Assembly (NCBI RefSeq): GCF_002234575.2
Contig: NZ_CP022464.2
Location: forward strand, 5,022,001 to 5,086,000
DNA length: 64,000 nt
Source of the DNA: Enterocloster bolteae
GTDB lineage: Bacteria > Bacillota > Clostridia > Lachnospirales > Lachnospiraceae
Direction: 5' to 3'
Under the pieces are notes generated by a model. It had not been told where the DNA came from. It did no database searches and worked only from the letters and a program-made list of their open reading frames with translations. Below are positions 16,108-25,275 of this stretch, one piece after another; the stretch's first letter is position 1; the number at the start of each line of letters is the position of its first letter. The translations under genes and the position numbers were made by a program.

Positions 16108-17313
16108 TCACCCTGATATGGCTGGATTCACCTCTCTTTCCAACAGCCGCAGGGCCAGCCTGGTCTGCATTTCAACCCCCAGCTTGAGACAGGTTTCATC
16201 CATATCAAAGTCCTGGCTGTGAAGGGGCGCCGTGATCTTTTTCCTTCTGCTGGCGCAGCCCAGATGATAAAAGACACCCTTGGCCTTGTCCAGGAAAAAT
16301 GAAAAGTCCTCCACCCCCATGCTGGGACACTTCTTCCAGTGGATATGTTCCTCTCCAATGATGTCAGAAGCTGTTTCCACCAGCACATCCACCACCTGAT
16401 CCGTGTTGATAAGGGCGGCATATCCCGGGGTCACCGTGACTTCGCCGTTTCCTCCCATTGCCTGGCAGGTGCACTTTACCATGCGGGTCATGGTGTCAAT
16501 GATATTCTGCCTCACCATCCGGTCTGTGGTTCTAAGGGTGCCGGTCATCTCCACTTCCCCTGCAACAATGTTGCCGGCAGTCCCGCCGCATATGGTCCCT
16601 ATTGTGAGCACCCCATTGTCCAGCGGGGAAATACAGCGGCTCACCAGAACCTGCAGGCTGTTTATGACAGCAGCAGCCATGACAATGGCATCCACCCCTG
16701 TATCCGGATAAGCCCCATGACAGCTTTTTCCACGAAGTTTTATGTGTATATGGTCAGAAGAGGCATTTAAATCACCGTAGCGGATTTCAATTTCGCCTGA
16801 CTCATGGGTTGGCATCACATGCAGGCCTATGACATAATCCACATGAGGTTCTTCCATACAGCCAGCCTCCACCATGGGAAGTGCGCCTCCTGTAGTCTCC
16901 TCTGCGGGCTGGAAAAAGAACTTCACACACCCGGACCACTCTGCCTTACATTCCCTCAGGATGCGGGCCGCACCCAGAGCTATGGACACATGGGCATCAT
17001 GGCCGCAGGCATGCATAAAGCCGGGATTCATGGAGCCGTACGGGCAGGCCGGATTCTCCGTCAGCGGCAGGGCATCCATGTCAGCCCGCAGGGCCACCGT
17101 GTTTCCCCTGCCCGGTCTGCTGCCCTGAATCATGGCTGCAATCCCCGTGCCTGCTACAGGATATTCGTAGGAAATCCCCCATCCGTCCAGCCGTTCGCGG
17201 ATACGGGCACTGGTCCATTTTTCTTCAAACCCAGGTTCAGGATGGCGGTGGAAATCCCTGCGGATCTCCACCAGCTCCGGGTATATTTCTTCTATACGCT
17301 GTTTTATATCCAT
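16108..17313 (-). CDS. M20-family amidohydrolase
   Basis: The 401-residue cytoplasmic enzyme carries the complete M20D metal-binding set: RADMDALP at 77-84, HACGHD at 101-106 and PAEE at 136-139, with a dimerisation lid domain (about 185-300). Family members hydrolyse N-acyl amino acids, hippurate, indole-acetyl amino acids or dipeptides. It lies 29 bases after another M20 gene and downstream of an MFS carrier, in a single apparent operon. Two paralogous hydrolases side by side suggest a range of acyl or amino-acid moieties in the imported substrate. Exact specificity is not readable. Confidence 0.9.
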   Translation of the reverse strand: MDIKQRIEEIYPELVEIRRDFHRHPEPGFEEKWTSARIRERLDGWGISYEYPVAGTGIAAMIQGSRPGRGNTVALRADMDALPLTENPACPYGSMNPGFMHACGHDAHVSIALGAARILRECKAEWSGCVKFFFQPAEETTGGALPMVEAGCMEEPHVDYVIGLHVMPTHESGEIEIRYGDLNASSDHIHIKLRGKSCHGAYPDTGVDAIVMAAAVINSLQVLVSRCISPLDNGVLTIGTICGGTAGNIVAGEVEMTGTLRTTDRMVRQNIIDTMTRMVKCTCQAMGGNGEVTVTPGYAALINTDQVVDVLVETASDIIGEEHIHWKKCPSMGVEDFSFFLDKAKGVFYHLGCASRRKKITAPLHSQDFDMDETCLKLGVEMQTRLALRLLEREVNPAISG

Positions 17314-17342
17314 ACAATCAACCTTTCAAAGGACATCCACCA

Positions 17343-18620
17343 TCAATTTCCGGCCATCTCATAAAGAGTCTCTTCTGCCTGCCGGATACAGTCCGATACC
17401 GTTCCTGCCGCTGCATTTTCCAGCAGCCAATCCATTGCCGCCTTAGTATAAGCAGCCGCGCCCCGGTAAAGATAGGCATCATTAAACTGTACCTTGGGAT
17501 TATGACATCCCCACTTGCGTCCCTGACGGCTGTCCCCAAGGAATATCCAGCCAAAGCCGGAAGGAACCTTTTCGGCGATATAGGAAAAATCCTCGGCACT
17601 TGTGCTTTTGCTGTAAGCTCCCCCCCATGCAGTGCGCATATCCCAGGCCTCGTCCCCAAACATCTCCTTCATGGAACAGAGAAAGGACTTGTGCACGTTG
17701 CTGTCCACCACAAGGGGCGGACAGGCAGTGCCGAAGGTAACCTCTGCCGTCACACCTTTGGCCTTCCCCACATATTCCACCAGGGTTACAAGGTCCTTTC
17801 TCAGCCGTTCTCCAACCTGCTTGCTGAATGTACGTATGGTCCCCTGCATAATAGCTGTTTCCGGTATGATATTGGCGCTGTCCCCTGCACTCATTTTCCC
17901 CACCGTCATGGTACAGCTGTCAAAGGGCGACCGGTGCTCCGCCACGATTTCATGGATTCCCTGGTAGATTGCGCACATGGCTCCAAGGGGATTATGCGTC
18001 CAGTCAGGGGCTGCACCATGACCGCCCACCCCCTTTATATGGATTTCAAACCGTCCGGAGGAGGCGTACACCGCGCCCGGCCCAAAGACACCCACGGTCC
18101 CTTCCTTTACAGGGCTGCCTGCAATATCATGAAACATGAGCGCGGCATCCACATGGGGATTTTCAAGGATTCCTGCCTCTATCATGGCCTTAGCCCCTTC
18201 AAGTGTCTCCTCCCCCGGCTGAAACAGTATTTTTACCGTCCCTTCAATCTCATCTTCATGGCGTTTCAAAAGCTTTGCAGCGCCTAACAGCATAGCGGTA
18301 TGGTTGTCATGTCCGCATGTGTGCATGCGTCCCTTTATCCGCGAAGCATACGGCACACCGGATTCCTCCTCTATGGGAAGGGCGTCCATATCCGCGCGGA
18401 TGAGAAATACCTTGCCCGGCTTTTTACCTCCTGCCAGCACGGCAACACCCGATTCCCCATACTCAAGGGGCTGGTAACCGAAATCCGAGAGGGCCTTCAT
18501 CACATAGGCTTTTGTACCCGGAAGGGAAAGCCCCAGCTCCGGATTCGCATGCAGATATCTTCTGTATGCAACAAGCTCGTCGTTTAATTGGCATGCTTCC
18601 TCAAGATAATTGTAGTTCAT
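17343..18620 (-). CDS. M20-family amidohydrolase
   Basis: This 425-residue M20D enzyme shows RADMDALP (about 75-82), HTCGHD at 100-105 and an FQPGEET segment that supplies the glutamates of the metal centre. The frame extends to an ATG at 18635, but GGGAGAG six bases before the ATG at 18620 favours that start. It lies between the MFS gene and the second M20 gene. It is more distant from its neighbour than a recent duplicate would be, so the two probably have different specificities. Confidence 0.9.
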   Translation of the reverse strand: MNYNYLEEACQLNDELVAYRRYLHANPELGLSLPGTKAYVMKALSDFGYQPLEYGESGVAVLAGGKKPGKVFLIRADMDALPIEEESGVPYASRIKGRMHTCGHDNHTAMLLGAAKLLKRHEDEIEGTVKILFQPGEETLEGAKAMIEAGILENPHVDAALMFHDIAGSPVKEGTVGVFGPGAVYASSGRFEIHIKGVGGHGAAPDWTHNPLGAMCAIYQGIHEIVAEHRSPFDSCTMTVGKMSAGDSANIIPETAIMQGTIRTFSKQVGERLRKDLVTLVEYVGKAKGVTAEVTFGTACPPLVVDSNVHKSFLCSMKEMFGDEAWDMRTAWGGAYSKSTSAEDFSYIAEKVPSGFGWIFLGDSRQGRKWGCHNPKVQFNDAYLYRGAAAYTKAAMDWLLENAAAGTVSDCIRQAEETLYEMAGN

Positions 18621-18679
18621 TTTAGTCTCTCCCATATCATTTTAAGGTTTATATTCACTCAGTGCCGGCGCCTTGCCAG

Positions 18680-19969
18680 TCAGACGGTTGCCTCCTTCAT
18701 GGAAACCGGAAGCTTTGCCCGTTTGCGGTTTGCAATCACTATGCTTATAAAAATCATCGGAATGGCAATCAGCGCAGCTGTGGACACCACCATCCACGCG
18801 CCGGAATACCCGCCGGTCTTATCGAAAACATAGGCGGAAAACATATTTCCGATAGGTGTTCCGAATGCCGTGATGCTCTGGATTGTGCCAAGGTAACGGC
18901 CGTAGTCCTTATCTCCGAATACCGTAGAAACAATGAGTGGCGTGACAATCGTTCCCACAGAACCGCCGATACAAAAGAACATGAGGTACAGATAAATAAA
19001 GTTTGTACTGTATATGGATAAAAACAGCATGAGCAAACAGCAGAAATAGGATGTCATGCCCAGTAAAAGACCTTTCTTCACACCAATCTTATCACAAAGT
19101 GAGCCCAGCACGATCTTTCCTATGGTAAGGGAACCAATGGCGATTCCGGAAATGCTGGCTGCCTTTACTGCATTACCATTAAAAAGGTCTGTAAGATATG
19201 GGGTGCGGTGGTTGGTTACGGACGCATTGCAAATTTGAATCAGCATGATTCCCATCACAACCGTGAAGAATACAATGCTCTTGATTCCCTCCTTGTAGGG
19301 TACGCCGGTCAGCACGGTTTTCCCGGCGCTTGCACCGGAGCCTGTACTTTCCTTTTCTCCCAGCCGTTCCGTATATCCCTTTTCCTGGGGACGCTCCACA
19401 ACCGTGAAATAGATAAGGGGCAGCATAACCACAAGCAGCATGACTCCTTCAAATATGTACGTCTTTCTCCAGCCGTAATTCTCACAGAGATAACTCAGCA
19501 ACGGCGACATGAGCATGCTTCCCACTCCGGAGCCTGCCAGGGCAAGACTGATGGCAATGCCCTTTTTCTTAGGCCCGAACCACCGGTTGATAAGGATTGG
19601 TACTGACATGATGGTGGCCGCGCACCATGTAGCGCTGGAGTAAACAGACAGAACATAATACTGGCGGATATCCGTAAACATCAGCGGAATGAAAAATGTG
19701 GATGCGACTCCGGCTGTGGAAATCAGCATGATGCGCTTTAGGCCGAATCTCTGGATCAGACGTCCGCTCATATAACAGCTGATCAATGAACCAATACAGG
19801 TAAAGATTGACTTTGATGACCAGAGTGACCGGCTGAAGCCTTGCTCCTGCGTGATTGAAATTGTAAAGACGGATCCGGTGGATGTGGTGGAATAAACCAG
19901 CGCATAGATAATCGCACTGACCATGACCATGTACCAACCATAGTAACGTTTTTCTTTAACAGCGTCCAT
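18680..19969 (-). CDS. MFS transporter (MCT/oxalate-formate-antiporter-like)
   Basis: The 429-residue carrier has twelve predicted helices. The N-terminal KRYYGWYMVMVSAIIYAL and the NRWFGPKKKGIAISLALAGSGVGSML motif at about 130-155 are typical of the monocarboxylate and oxalate:formate antiporter branch of the MFS. The start follows GGGGGAACTATTCAC. It is the first gene of an operon with two amidohydrolases and so probably imports an anionic amide substrate. The 300-base region upstream carries its promoter. Confidence 0.87.
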   Translation of the reverse strand: MDAVKEKRYYGWYMVMVSAIIYALVYSTTSTGSVFTISITQEQGFSRSLWSSKSIFTCIGSLISCYMSGRLIQRFGLKRIMLISTAGVASTFFIPLMFTDIRQYYVLSVYSSATWCAATIMSVPILINRWFGPKKKGIAISLALAGSGVGSMLMSPLLSYLCENYGWRKTYIFEGVMLLVVMLPLIYFTVVERPQEKGYTERLGEKESTGSGASAGKTVLTGVPYKEGIKSIVFFTVVMGIMLIQICNASVTNHRTPYLTDLFNGNAVKAASISGIAIGSLTIGKIVLGSLCDKIGVKKGLLLGMTSYFCCLLMLFLSIYSTNFIYLYLMFFCIGGSVGTIVTPLIVSTVFGDKDYGRYLGTIQSITAFGTPIGNMFSAYVFDKTGGYSGAWMVVSTAALIAIPMIFISIVIANRKRAKLPVSMKEATV

Positions 19970-20027
19970 GTGAATAGTTCCCCCTATTTTTTAATTTTGG
20001 TGTATTTTTAGCGTGTGCCTTAATATT

Positions 20028-20056
20028 AGGTTACCATCACACCATATTAATGTCAA
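20028..20056 (-). promoter_or_regulatory. Probable promoter of the MFS/M20/M20 operon
   Basis: On the minus strand TTGACA (20056-20051), a 17-bp spacer and TAACCT (20033-20028) precede the MFS gene. The flanks TTAATATGGT and ACCTAATATTAA form an imperfect dyad over the promoter, which could be an operator. The rest of the 19970-20231 gap is AT-rich and shows no gene. Confidence 0.55.
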
Positions 20057-20231
20057 ACGATTTTTGTGCCTTATATACACATTTGTGATATTTATATAAA
20101 TAAAGTGATTTATTTTGTGGATTCTGTCCATGGAAAAAGTATATCACAGCAGAGTTTTGGCTTATATTCAAGATACTTACAGACGGGATTAAAATAATTG
20201 CGGTAAAGCAGGGGAATAAACGGGACAATTA

Positions 20232-20263
20232 AAGGCGGAACACTTAACCAAATGTTCCGCCTT
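20232..20263 (-). terminator. Terminator of the DUF5058/M20/YajC-like operon
   Basis: AAGGCGGAACA and TGTTCCGCCTT form a perfect 11-bp stem with a 10-base loop, nine bases after the yajC-like stop. On the minus strand it is followed by TTTAATT, a weak U-tract. Confidence 0.75.
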
Positions 20264-20271
20264 CCAATCAC

Positions 20272-20541
20272 TTATTTATCTATCTTCTGATTGACTGCAT
20301 ACAGCACAATCCTCATGGTCACTTCCTTCTCCTCATCAATAACCAGAGTGAGGTAATCCCCTTCTTTTTTTACCACCCTTCCAACTACCCCTCCGATGGT
20401 GATGACCATATCCCCTGCAGCAATGGAATCATGCATCTCTTGCATCTTCCTGTGCTTTTTCTTATTAGGTATATATACAAAAACATACATTGCCATTATG
20501 ACAATGACACCATATGCAAGAAACAATAACCCTGGTGACAT
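20272..20541 (-). CDS. YajC-domain protein
   Basis: The 89-residue protein has one N-terminal membrane helix (about residues 3-22), a basic KKKHRKMQEMHDSIAAGD segment and the beta domain VITIGGVVGRVVKKEGDYLTLVIDEEKEVTMR typical of YajC, the small accessory subunit of the SecDF translocase. It ends an operon with an M20 hydrolase and two membrane proteins rather than the usual tgt/secDF cluster. It is therefore probably a paralogue recruited to assist or stabilise the transporter. The gene lies 30 bases after the M20 gene. Confidence 0.85.
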   Translation of the reverse strand: MSPGLLFLAYGVIVIMAMYVFVYIPNKKKHRKMQEMHDSIAAGDMVITIGGVVGRVVKKEGDYLTLVIDEEKEVTMRIVLYAVNQKIDK

Positions 20542-20571
20542 ATCTTAAAAGTCCTTTCTGAGCCGTATTTA

Positions 20572-21750
20572 TTACATTTTGAAAAACCTTTCGACTATAC
20601 GCACAAATATGGCGGAGCCAATCCAGAATACGTCCTCGTCCACATTAAAAAGCGGATTGTGGTGCGGTACATCCGTGTGTTTCTCCGGATTGGATGAGCT
20701 TAAGAACATGAATGCTCCCGGCGCTTTCTCCAGATAATATGCAAAATCCTCTCCGCCCATATTTGGCGCATCCAGATGGTCAATGACCATATCATCTCCC
20801 ACCACGTCCCTGGCACAGTCCGCTGCCAGTTTAGCCATACCGGCATCATTGATAACAGGAGGCGCACCCCAGATCATTTCGTACTCAGCTTCCCCTCTGA
20901 AGGCTTTCGCAGTTGCCTCTGCAATCTCGCCAATCCTCTTAGCCAGCTCCTGGCGTACATCTTCCTCCAAAGCCCGGATAGTACCTTCAATCAGAACCTC
21001 CGACGGGATAACATTATAGGCGAAACCTGCTTTCACATGGCCGATAGTGAGTACGGAAGGCTTAACTGCCGGGATCTCACGGGCAATGATCTCCTGGAGA
21101 TTGATGATGATATGGGCTGCAATGTTCACCGGGTCCACGCCTTTTTCCGGAGTGGAGCCGTGGCAGCCGATTCCTTTTACTTTTATCACAAATTTATCAA
21201 AGGAAGCCATACAGCAGCCTGGTACGGAAATCACGGTTCCTGCCTTGATGTCCTTGGAAATAATCGTTCCGATATGGGTTCCGAACACAGCATCAACGCC
21301 ATCCATAGCGCCCTCTGCACAAAGCCTCTGGGCTCCTCTGGAACCTTCTTCATCGGTCTGGAAGAGCAGCCTTACCGTGCCTGGGATCTGATCTTTATGT
21401 TCACTTAAAATTTTAGCCGCCCCCAGCAGCATGGTCATATGCGTATCATGTCCGCAGGCATGCATACATCCTTCATGTCTGGATATGTAGTCCACCTCAT
21501 TGGCTTCCTGTATCGGAAGGGCATCCATATCTGCACGGAGCACAATGGTCTTTCCCTCTTTTTCTCCCTTAATGGTAGCAATGAGGCCGCTGTCCGTCTT
21601 ATTCTCCACAAAAGGAATCCCCAGTTCCTTAAGCTTTTCTTCCACATACGCCCTGGTCTTGGGCAGTTCTCCGCCCAGCTCCGGAATCTGATGAAGCTCC
21701 CTGCGCATTCTGACCAGCTCTTCCTGTAATTCTTTACATTTCTCCCACAT
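20572..21750 (-). CDS. M20-family amidohydrolase
   Basis: The 392-residue enzyme has the M20D motifs RADMDALP (about 72-79), HACGHD at 97-102 and FQTDEEG for the metal-bridging glutamates, with a typical lid domain. It is encoded downstream of two membrane proteins (239 and 221 residues) and upstream of a YajC-like protein. These four genes appear to form one transcript ending at the hairpin at 20232-20263. The context suggests hydrolysis of the compound moved by the adjacent membrane proteins. The acyl or amino-acid specificity is unknown. Confidence 0.9.
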   Translation of the reverse strand: MWEKCKELQEELVRMRRELHQIPELGGELPKTRAYVEEKLKELGIPFVENKTDSGLIATIKGEKEGKTIVLRADMDALPIQEANEVDYISRHEGCMHACGHDTHMTMLLGAAKILSEHKDQIPGTVRLLFQTDEEGSRGAQRLCAEGAMDGVDAVFGTHIGTIISKDIKAGTVISVPGCCMASFDKFVIKVKGIGCHGSTPEKGVDPVNIAAHIIINLQEIIAREIPAVKPSVLTIGHVKAGFAYNVIPSEVLIEGTIRALEEDVRQELAKRIGEIAEATAKAFRGEAEYEMIWGAPPVINDAGMAKLAADCARDVVGDDMVIDHLDAPNMGGEDFAYYLEKAPGAFMFLSSSNPEKHTDVPHHNPLFNVDEDVFWIGSAIFVRIVERFFKM

Positions 21751-21797
21751 GATAATATATTACTCCTTTCCTGAAATTAGATTGCCGCAACCCATGA

Positions 21798-22463
21798 TTA
21801 TTTGACAAGTCCCTTTTTATAGAATACTCTTGCGATTAACAAGGTACCAAATACAGTGCACACAATGACTGCTGCTGCCGGAAGCCCGGTGGTCATTTTC
21901 AGAATTACGGGTATTGCCAATGCAAATACTGCCACCTTTGGATATTTAACCGCAAAATTCCCGAAAGTCGCTCCAAAAATTGCGGAACTGGCATATTTCG
22001 TAAGACCTACCACTATGAACTCAGGAAGCACAGATAAAACCGCTCCGCCTACAATAACTGCAGAAGTGGTGCCTATCAGGTTTGTAATGATAGAACCGCA
22101 GATTGCCATGGTAGAAACCACCTCTGCCTGGATTGTACCTGGTGTGGAATGTGTAACATCCAGGGCCAGAGCCGCGCAGGGAACCCTCATATTGCCGATA
22201 TTTCCTGACAGGAAGCTAAGGTAGGTTCCGGTCATACCAAGAGCGGCATAGTAGGAAACCGGCTCCACAAAATAAAATGCTCCAAAGGAAGCAGCAACCA
22301 TGCCCCATGCAGTAAGGACCGTGCTGATTGGCGGCCAGCAATCATAAGTGGTGCAAAGCCAGATTACCGGAATGAATGAGGTCAGGGCAGCCAGGATGTT
22401 CGTAGGTGAGCCAATAACAATACTGCTTTTTTTCCATTGTTTCATGATTTCATTATCACTCAT
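21798..22463 (-). CDS. Membrane protein, partner of the DUF5058-type protein
   Basis: The 221-residue protein has about six hydrophobic helices. The N-terminus is cytoplasm-like and charged (MSDNEIMKQWKKSS), followed by glycine- and alanine-rich helices such as GSIITNLIGTTSAVIVGGAVL. It is encoded 17 bases after the DUF5058-type gene, and both have helices broken by small residues, so a two-subunit carrier is a reasonable inference. No known substrate motif was seen. Confidence 0.72.
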   Translation of the reverse strand: MSDNEIMKQWKKSSIVIGSPTNILAALTSFIPVIWLCTTYDCWPPISTVLTAWGMVAASFGAFYFVEPVSYYAALGMTGTYLSFLSGNIGNMRVPCAALALDVTHSTPGTIQAEVVSTMAICGSIITNLIGTTSAVIVGGAVLSVLPEFIVVGLTKYASSAIFGATFGNFAVKYPKVAVFALAIPVILKMTTGLPAAAVIVCTVFGTLLIARVFYKKGLVK

Positions 22464-22480
22464 TTATCTTCCCTCCTGGT

Positions 22481-23200
22481 CTATTTGAGTAACTGATCAT
22501 ATCCCAATGCGAATATCATGCCAATGATCATGGCGATACCCAGGGAATATTCCATCAATTTAGGATATTTTTTACATACGGTTTTCACAAGCAGGACCAT
22601 TGAAACAGCACCTGTCAAAACTGCCAGTGTATTTCCCATCCCTTTTAAGATTTCACCTGCGTTCAGATAACCAAAAATACCAAGGGAGCACGCACCGCTA
22701 AGCACAACCAGCCATTTCATATCTCCACCGGATACCTTATTGCGCAGCGTCTCTAAAGACGGAGTGGCAACACCGGTGAAGAGAAGCCAGCCTGCACCGT
22801 TTAAGGCCATGGTAAACCATGAAACCGCAAGACAGATCAGAGTATACTGCTCTGTGCCCAGAGTAACTCCACATGCTTCTGCACCAATATTGGCTGCTGA
22901 AAGCTCTGTGGCAGCAGCGCCGATGATGGAAAGACGGAGCCATGCCATGGGGCCTCCGATGGAAGCCATAAGTCCAACCATTACGATAAACACACCCAAA
23001 GCAGGACCTATAGCGGATATCAGTCCCACGCGGAAAGCTTCCTTGGGAATCTTCGGATCCAGACCTGCCGCCCTGGTAGTCTTGCTGCACTGTCTCATGT
23101 AAAGCACTGTCTGTATAGCAGATATGACAACCGTAACGCCGCATAAGAGCCACAGAATAGGTGAATTGGAAACCTGTTGGACTTGCTCAATATTACTCAT
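22481..23200 (-). CDS. DUF5058-family membrane protein
   Basis: The 239-residue protein has about six to seven helices. Segments such as NSPILWLLCGVTVVISAIQ and AFRVGLISAIGPALGVFIVMVGLMASIGGPM match what I recall of DUF5058, a family of uncharacterised membrane proteins of Firmicutes. A longer frame exists, but AGGAGG seven bases before the ATG at 23200 fixes the start. First gene of the amidohydrolase/YajC-like operon. A carrier function is inferred from neighbours, not shown. Confidence 0.75.
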   Translation of the reverse strand: MSNIEQVQQVSNSPILWLLCGVTVVISAIQTVLYMRQCSKTTRAAGLDPKIPKEAFRVGLISAIGPALGVFIVMVGLMASIGGPMAWLRLSIIGAAATELSAANIGAEACGVTLGTEQYTLICLAVSWFTMALNGAGWLLFTGVATPSLETLRNKVSGGDMKWLVVLSGACSLGIFGYLNAGEILKGMGNTLAVLTGAVSMVLLVKTVCKKYPKLMEYSLGIAMIIGMIFALGYDQLLK

Positions 23201-23267
23201 TTCGCAACCTCCTTGCATAATGATGGTATAGTCAATTGGACTACACGATTAACGAGTTACTATAAAT

Positions 23268-23297
23268 CTTATAAACATACACCCCCCCCCCCGTCAG
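23268..23297 (-). promoter_or_regulatory. Possible promoter with an 11-G tract in its spacer
   Basis: Reading the minus strand, CTGACG (23297-23292) and TATAAG (23273-23268) are 18 bp apart, and the spacer is mostly the homopolymer G run (C at 23282-23292 on the plus strand). Both hexamers are imperfect matches. If this is the promoter of the DUF5058 operon, slippage of the tract would change its strength. Confidence 0.45.
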
Positions 23298-23522
23298 CTG
23301 TTAATTTACATCAGCCAGTGATGTATTAAATTTTGTTTGAATTTAACAGATTTAGAATCATATCTGTATATTCAGCAGGATCATAGCTATTTCCGACTCT
23401 TTCATTTGCGAAAATTTCACCAACAACTACTTATAATCGCGGAAACAAACTGCCTTTTTTCTGTTAATCCCAGCTTTTTTCTGCAAATTTATATATTCTT
23501 CTATATATTATCATTATTTTTT

Positions 23523-23607
23523 TGCACAGTCCTGGTCAAAGTGCACATTTTTTTCATTTAAATTCAAAAAACTGCACATTGCTTAATAATATGACAGCTG
23601 ATATAAT
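23523..23607 (+). promoter_or_regulatory. Promoter and TGCACA repeats before the PucR-type gene
   Basis: TTGCTT (23579-23584), a 17-bp spacer and TATAAT (23602-23607) form a good promoter. Upstream, TGCACA occurs three times (23523-23528, 23542-23547, 23573-23578). These repeats are candidate operator sites for the PucR-type protein itself or another factor. Confidence 0.6.
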
Positions 23608-23640
23608 TACATCTAATTGTTTTAGAAAGGATGGAACACC

Positions 23641-25275
23641 ATGGTTACAGTTGCAGATTTTACATCAGACCTTGAACAAATCCGTTGTGTTGCCGGATTT
23701 TGCGGGACAAACAGAGAAGTTACCTCGTTCACCATAATCGACACACCTGAGATTCTGGACTGGCTGCATGGAGGAGAATTTGTTGTGGATTCCGGATATA
23801 TCACCAGTCATAATCCATCCATGCTGAAAGGTTTTATCGCTTCCCTTAAGGAAAAAGGCTGCGCTGCGCTTGGTGTAAAACTACACCGCTATCACAACGA
23901 GATTCCCGGCATCATACTTGACGACGGAAACAAACTGGATTTTCCCATATACGAAATGCCATATAATCTTTACTTTTGTGATTTTGCTTCTATGATTTAT
24001 AAACGTATATTTGAGGAGCAGCTAGATGATATGTACCATGTTTCCATTGCATACAAGGATATTGTCAATTCATTCAGCAAGTATAAGGTACCGGAGAGAA
24101 TGCTGTCTGAATTAAGCCTGGTGCTTAGAAATCCTGTTTTCCTGATAAATTCTCAGTTTGAGCTGATAGAATATTCCTATGGTCCAAGTGATGATTTTTC
24201 TTTGCAGAACCTCCTTCACAAAGAAGTTTTGATGGAGCTGGATAAAAATATACAGAATACTCTTCTGAAAAGGCATCAGCAGCAGCCATACCAATTCCAC
24301 CAATTCTCTATCAGCAGCCCAAAAGGTGAAATAAACTGTATTCTATTATCATCGGGAAACATTGACGGAGATACAACGTTCTTAATTATTCCGGAGATAA
24401 ACAAACTGGAAGACTGGCATTACAGGGTTGTAAAGGACATATCGGCCTTATTTCAATTAACAGCTAATAATAAAGTAAACACCCAGGATTTTGCGGCCTC
24501 CGTAATCATGGCGCAGTCAAATTCAAACGAAACGATTCTTCGCTATTGCAAGATGTACAATTTTGATTACTCCAAACACCGTATTTGTTTATCCATAGAA
24601 TTTGACAGTGAGGTACCCACCACATCCACACGTAAATATATAACCAGAGAAATCTTCTCGTCCATAACCACCTGGATCATGAACACCTATGGATGCAACG
24701 TTTTTTTCCTAAAAACTCACACCCATTATGTTCTGTATCTGCTCTTTTCTGATGTCATATCACAGGAAACAGCAGAATACCAGGCTTCGGAAGCAGCAAA
24801 AAAAATCTGGCATATTTTTAATCACAATAATATTTCCACATATATTGGTGTCAGCTTGTATTCCTCTGATCTACAGCAGATCTCAAAGGCGTTTTTTCAG
24901 GCTATCGACGCAATGAAATTGGGCAGAAAACTCTATCCGGAAGAAAATGTGTTTTTATTCCGCACCATTCAGGTTTATCAATGGCTCTCGACCATGCCCC
25001 AGGAAAGTCTGGAGGAAATGTACAGAGATACCATAGAGCCCTTAAGCAAGGCCGGTAATTCCGATGTCAATTATGTCCATATATTGAGAACATATATCGG
25101 GAATCATTATAACATCAGCAAAACTGCGTCTTATCTGCATATCCATCGCAATACCTTGATGAATTATCTGACCAGAATTCAGGAAATGCTGCCTTACAAT
25201 ATCGGGCTGCCAGAAAATATGCTGAAGCTGCAAATAGGCATACATGCAATGTATTTATTGGACAGAAATATATAG
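23641..25275 (+). CDS. PucR-family transcriptional regulator
   Basis: The 544-residue protein has an N-terminal PucR domain (about 1-125; VAGFCGTNREV, then TPEILDWLHGGEFVVDSGY), a long middle sensor region and a C-terminal PucR-type helix-turn-helix (about 475-530; YNISKTASYLHIHRNTLMNYLTRIQEML). Family members usually activate genes for purine, amino-acid or amide catabolism in response to a metabolite. It is divergent from the DUF5058/M20 operon across 440 bases, so it is the likely activator of that operon. The start follows AGAAAGGATGG. Confidence 0.92.
   Translation: MVTVADFTSDLEQIRCVAGFCGTNREVTSFTIIDTPEILDWLHGGEFVVDSGYITSHNPSMLKGFIASLKEKGCAALGVKLHRYHNEIPGIILDDGNKLDFPIYEMPYNLYFCDFASMIYKRIFEEQLDDMYHVSIAYKDIVNSFSKYKVPERMLSELSLVLRNPVFLINSQFELIEYSYGPSDDFSLQNLLHKEVLMELDKNIQNTLLKRHQQQPYQFHQFSISSPKGEINCILLSSGNIDGDTTFLIIPEINKLEDWHYRVVKDISALFQLTANNKVNTQDFAASVIMAQSNSNETILRYCKMYNFDYSKHRICLSIEFDSEVPTTSTRKYITREIFSSITTWIMNTYGCNVFFLKTHTHYVLYLLFSDVISQETAEYQASEAAKKIWHIFNHNNISTYIGVSLYSSDLQQISKAFFQAIDAMKLGRKLYPEENVFLFRTIQVYQWLSTMPQESLEEMYRDTIEPLSKAGNSDVNYVHILRTYIGNHYNISKTASYLHIHRNTLMNYLTRIQEMLPYNIGLPENMLKLQIGIHAMYLLDRNI

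Noticed and set aside
15914..16111. Minus-strand 65-codon frame between M20 and regulator genes
   Set aside because: It covers the regulator's promoter and ribosome site and has no recognisable features.
16804..17364. Plus-strand open frame of 186 codons
   Set aside because: Antisense to an M20 gene with complete catalytic motifs; composition rich in histidine and cysteine as expected for a shadow frame.
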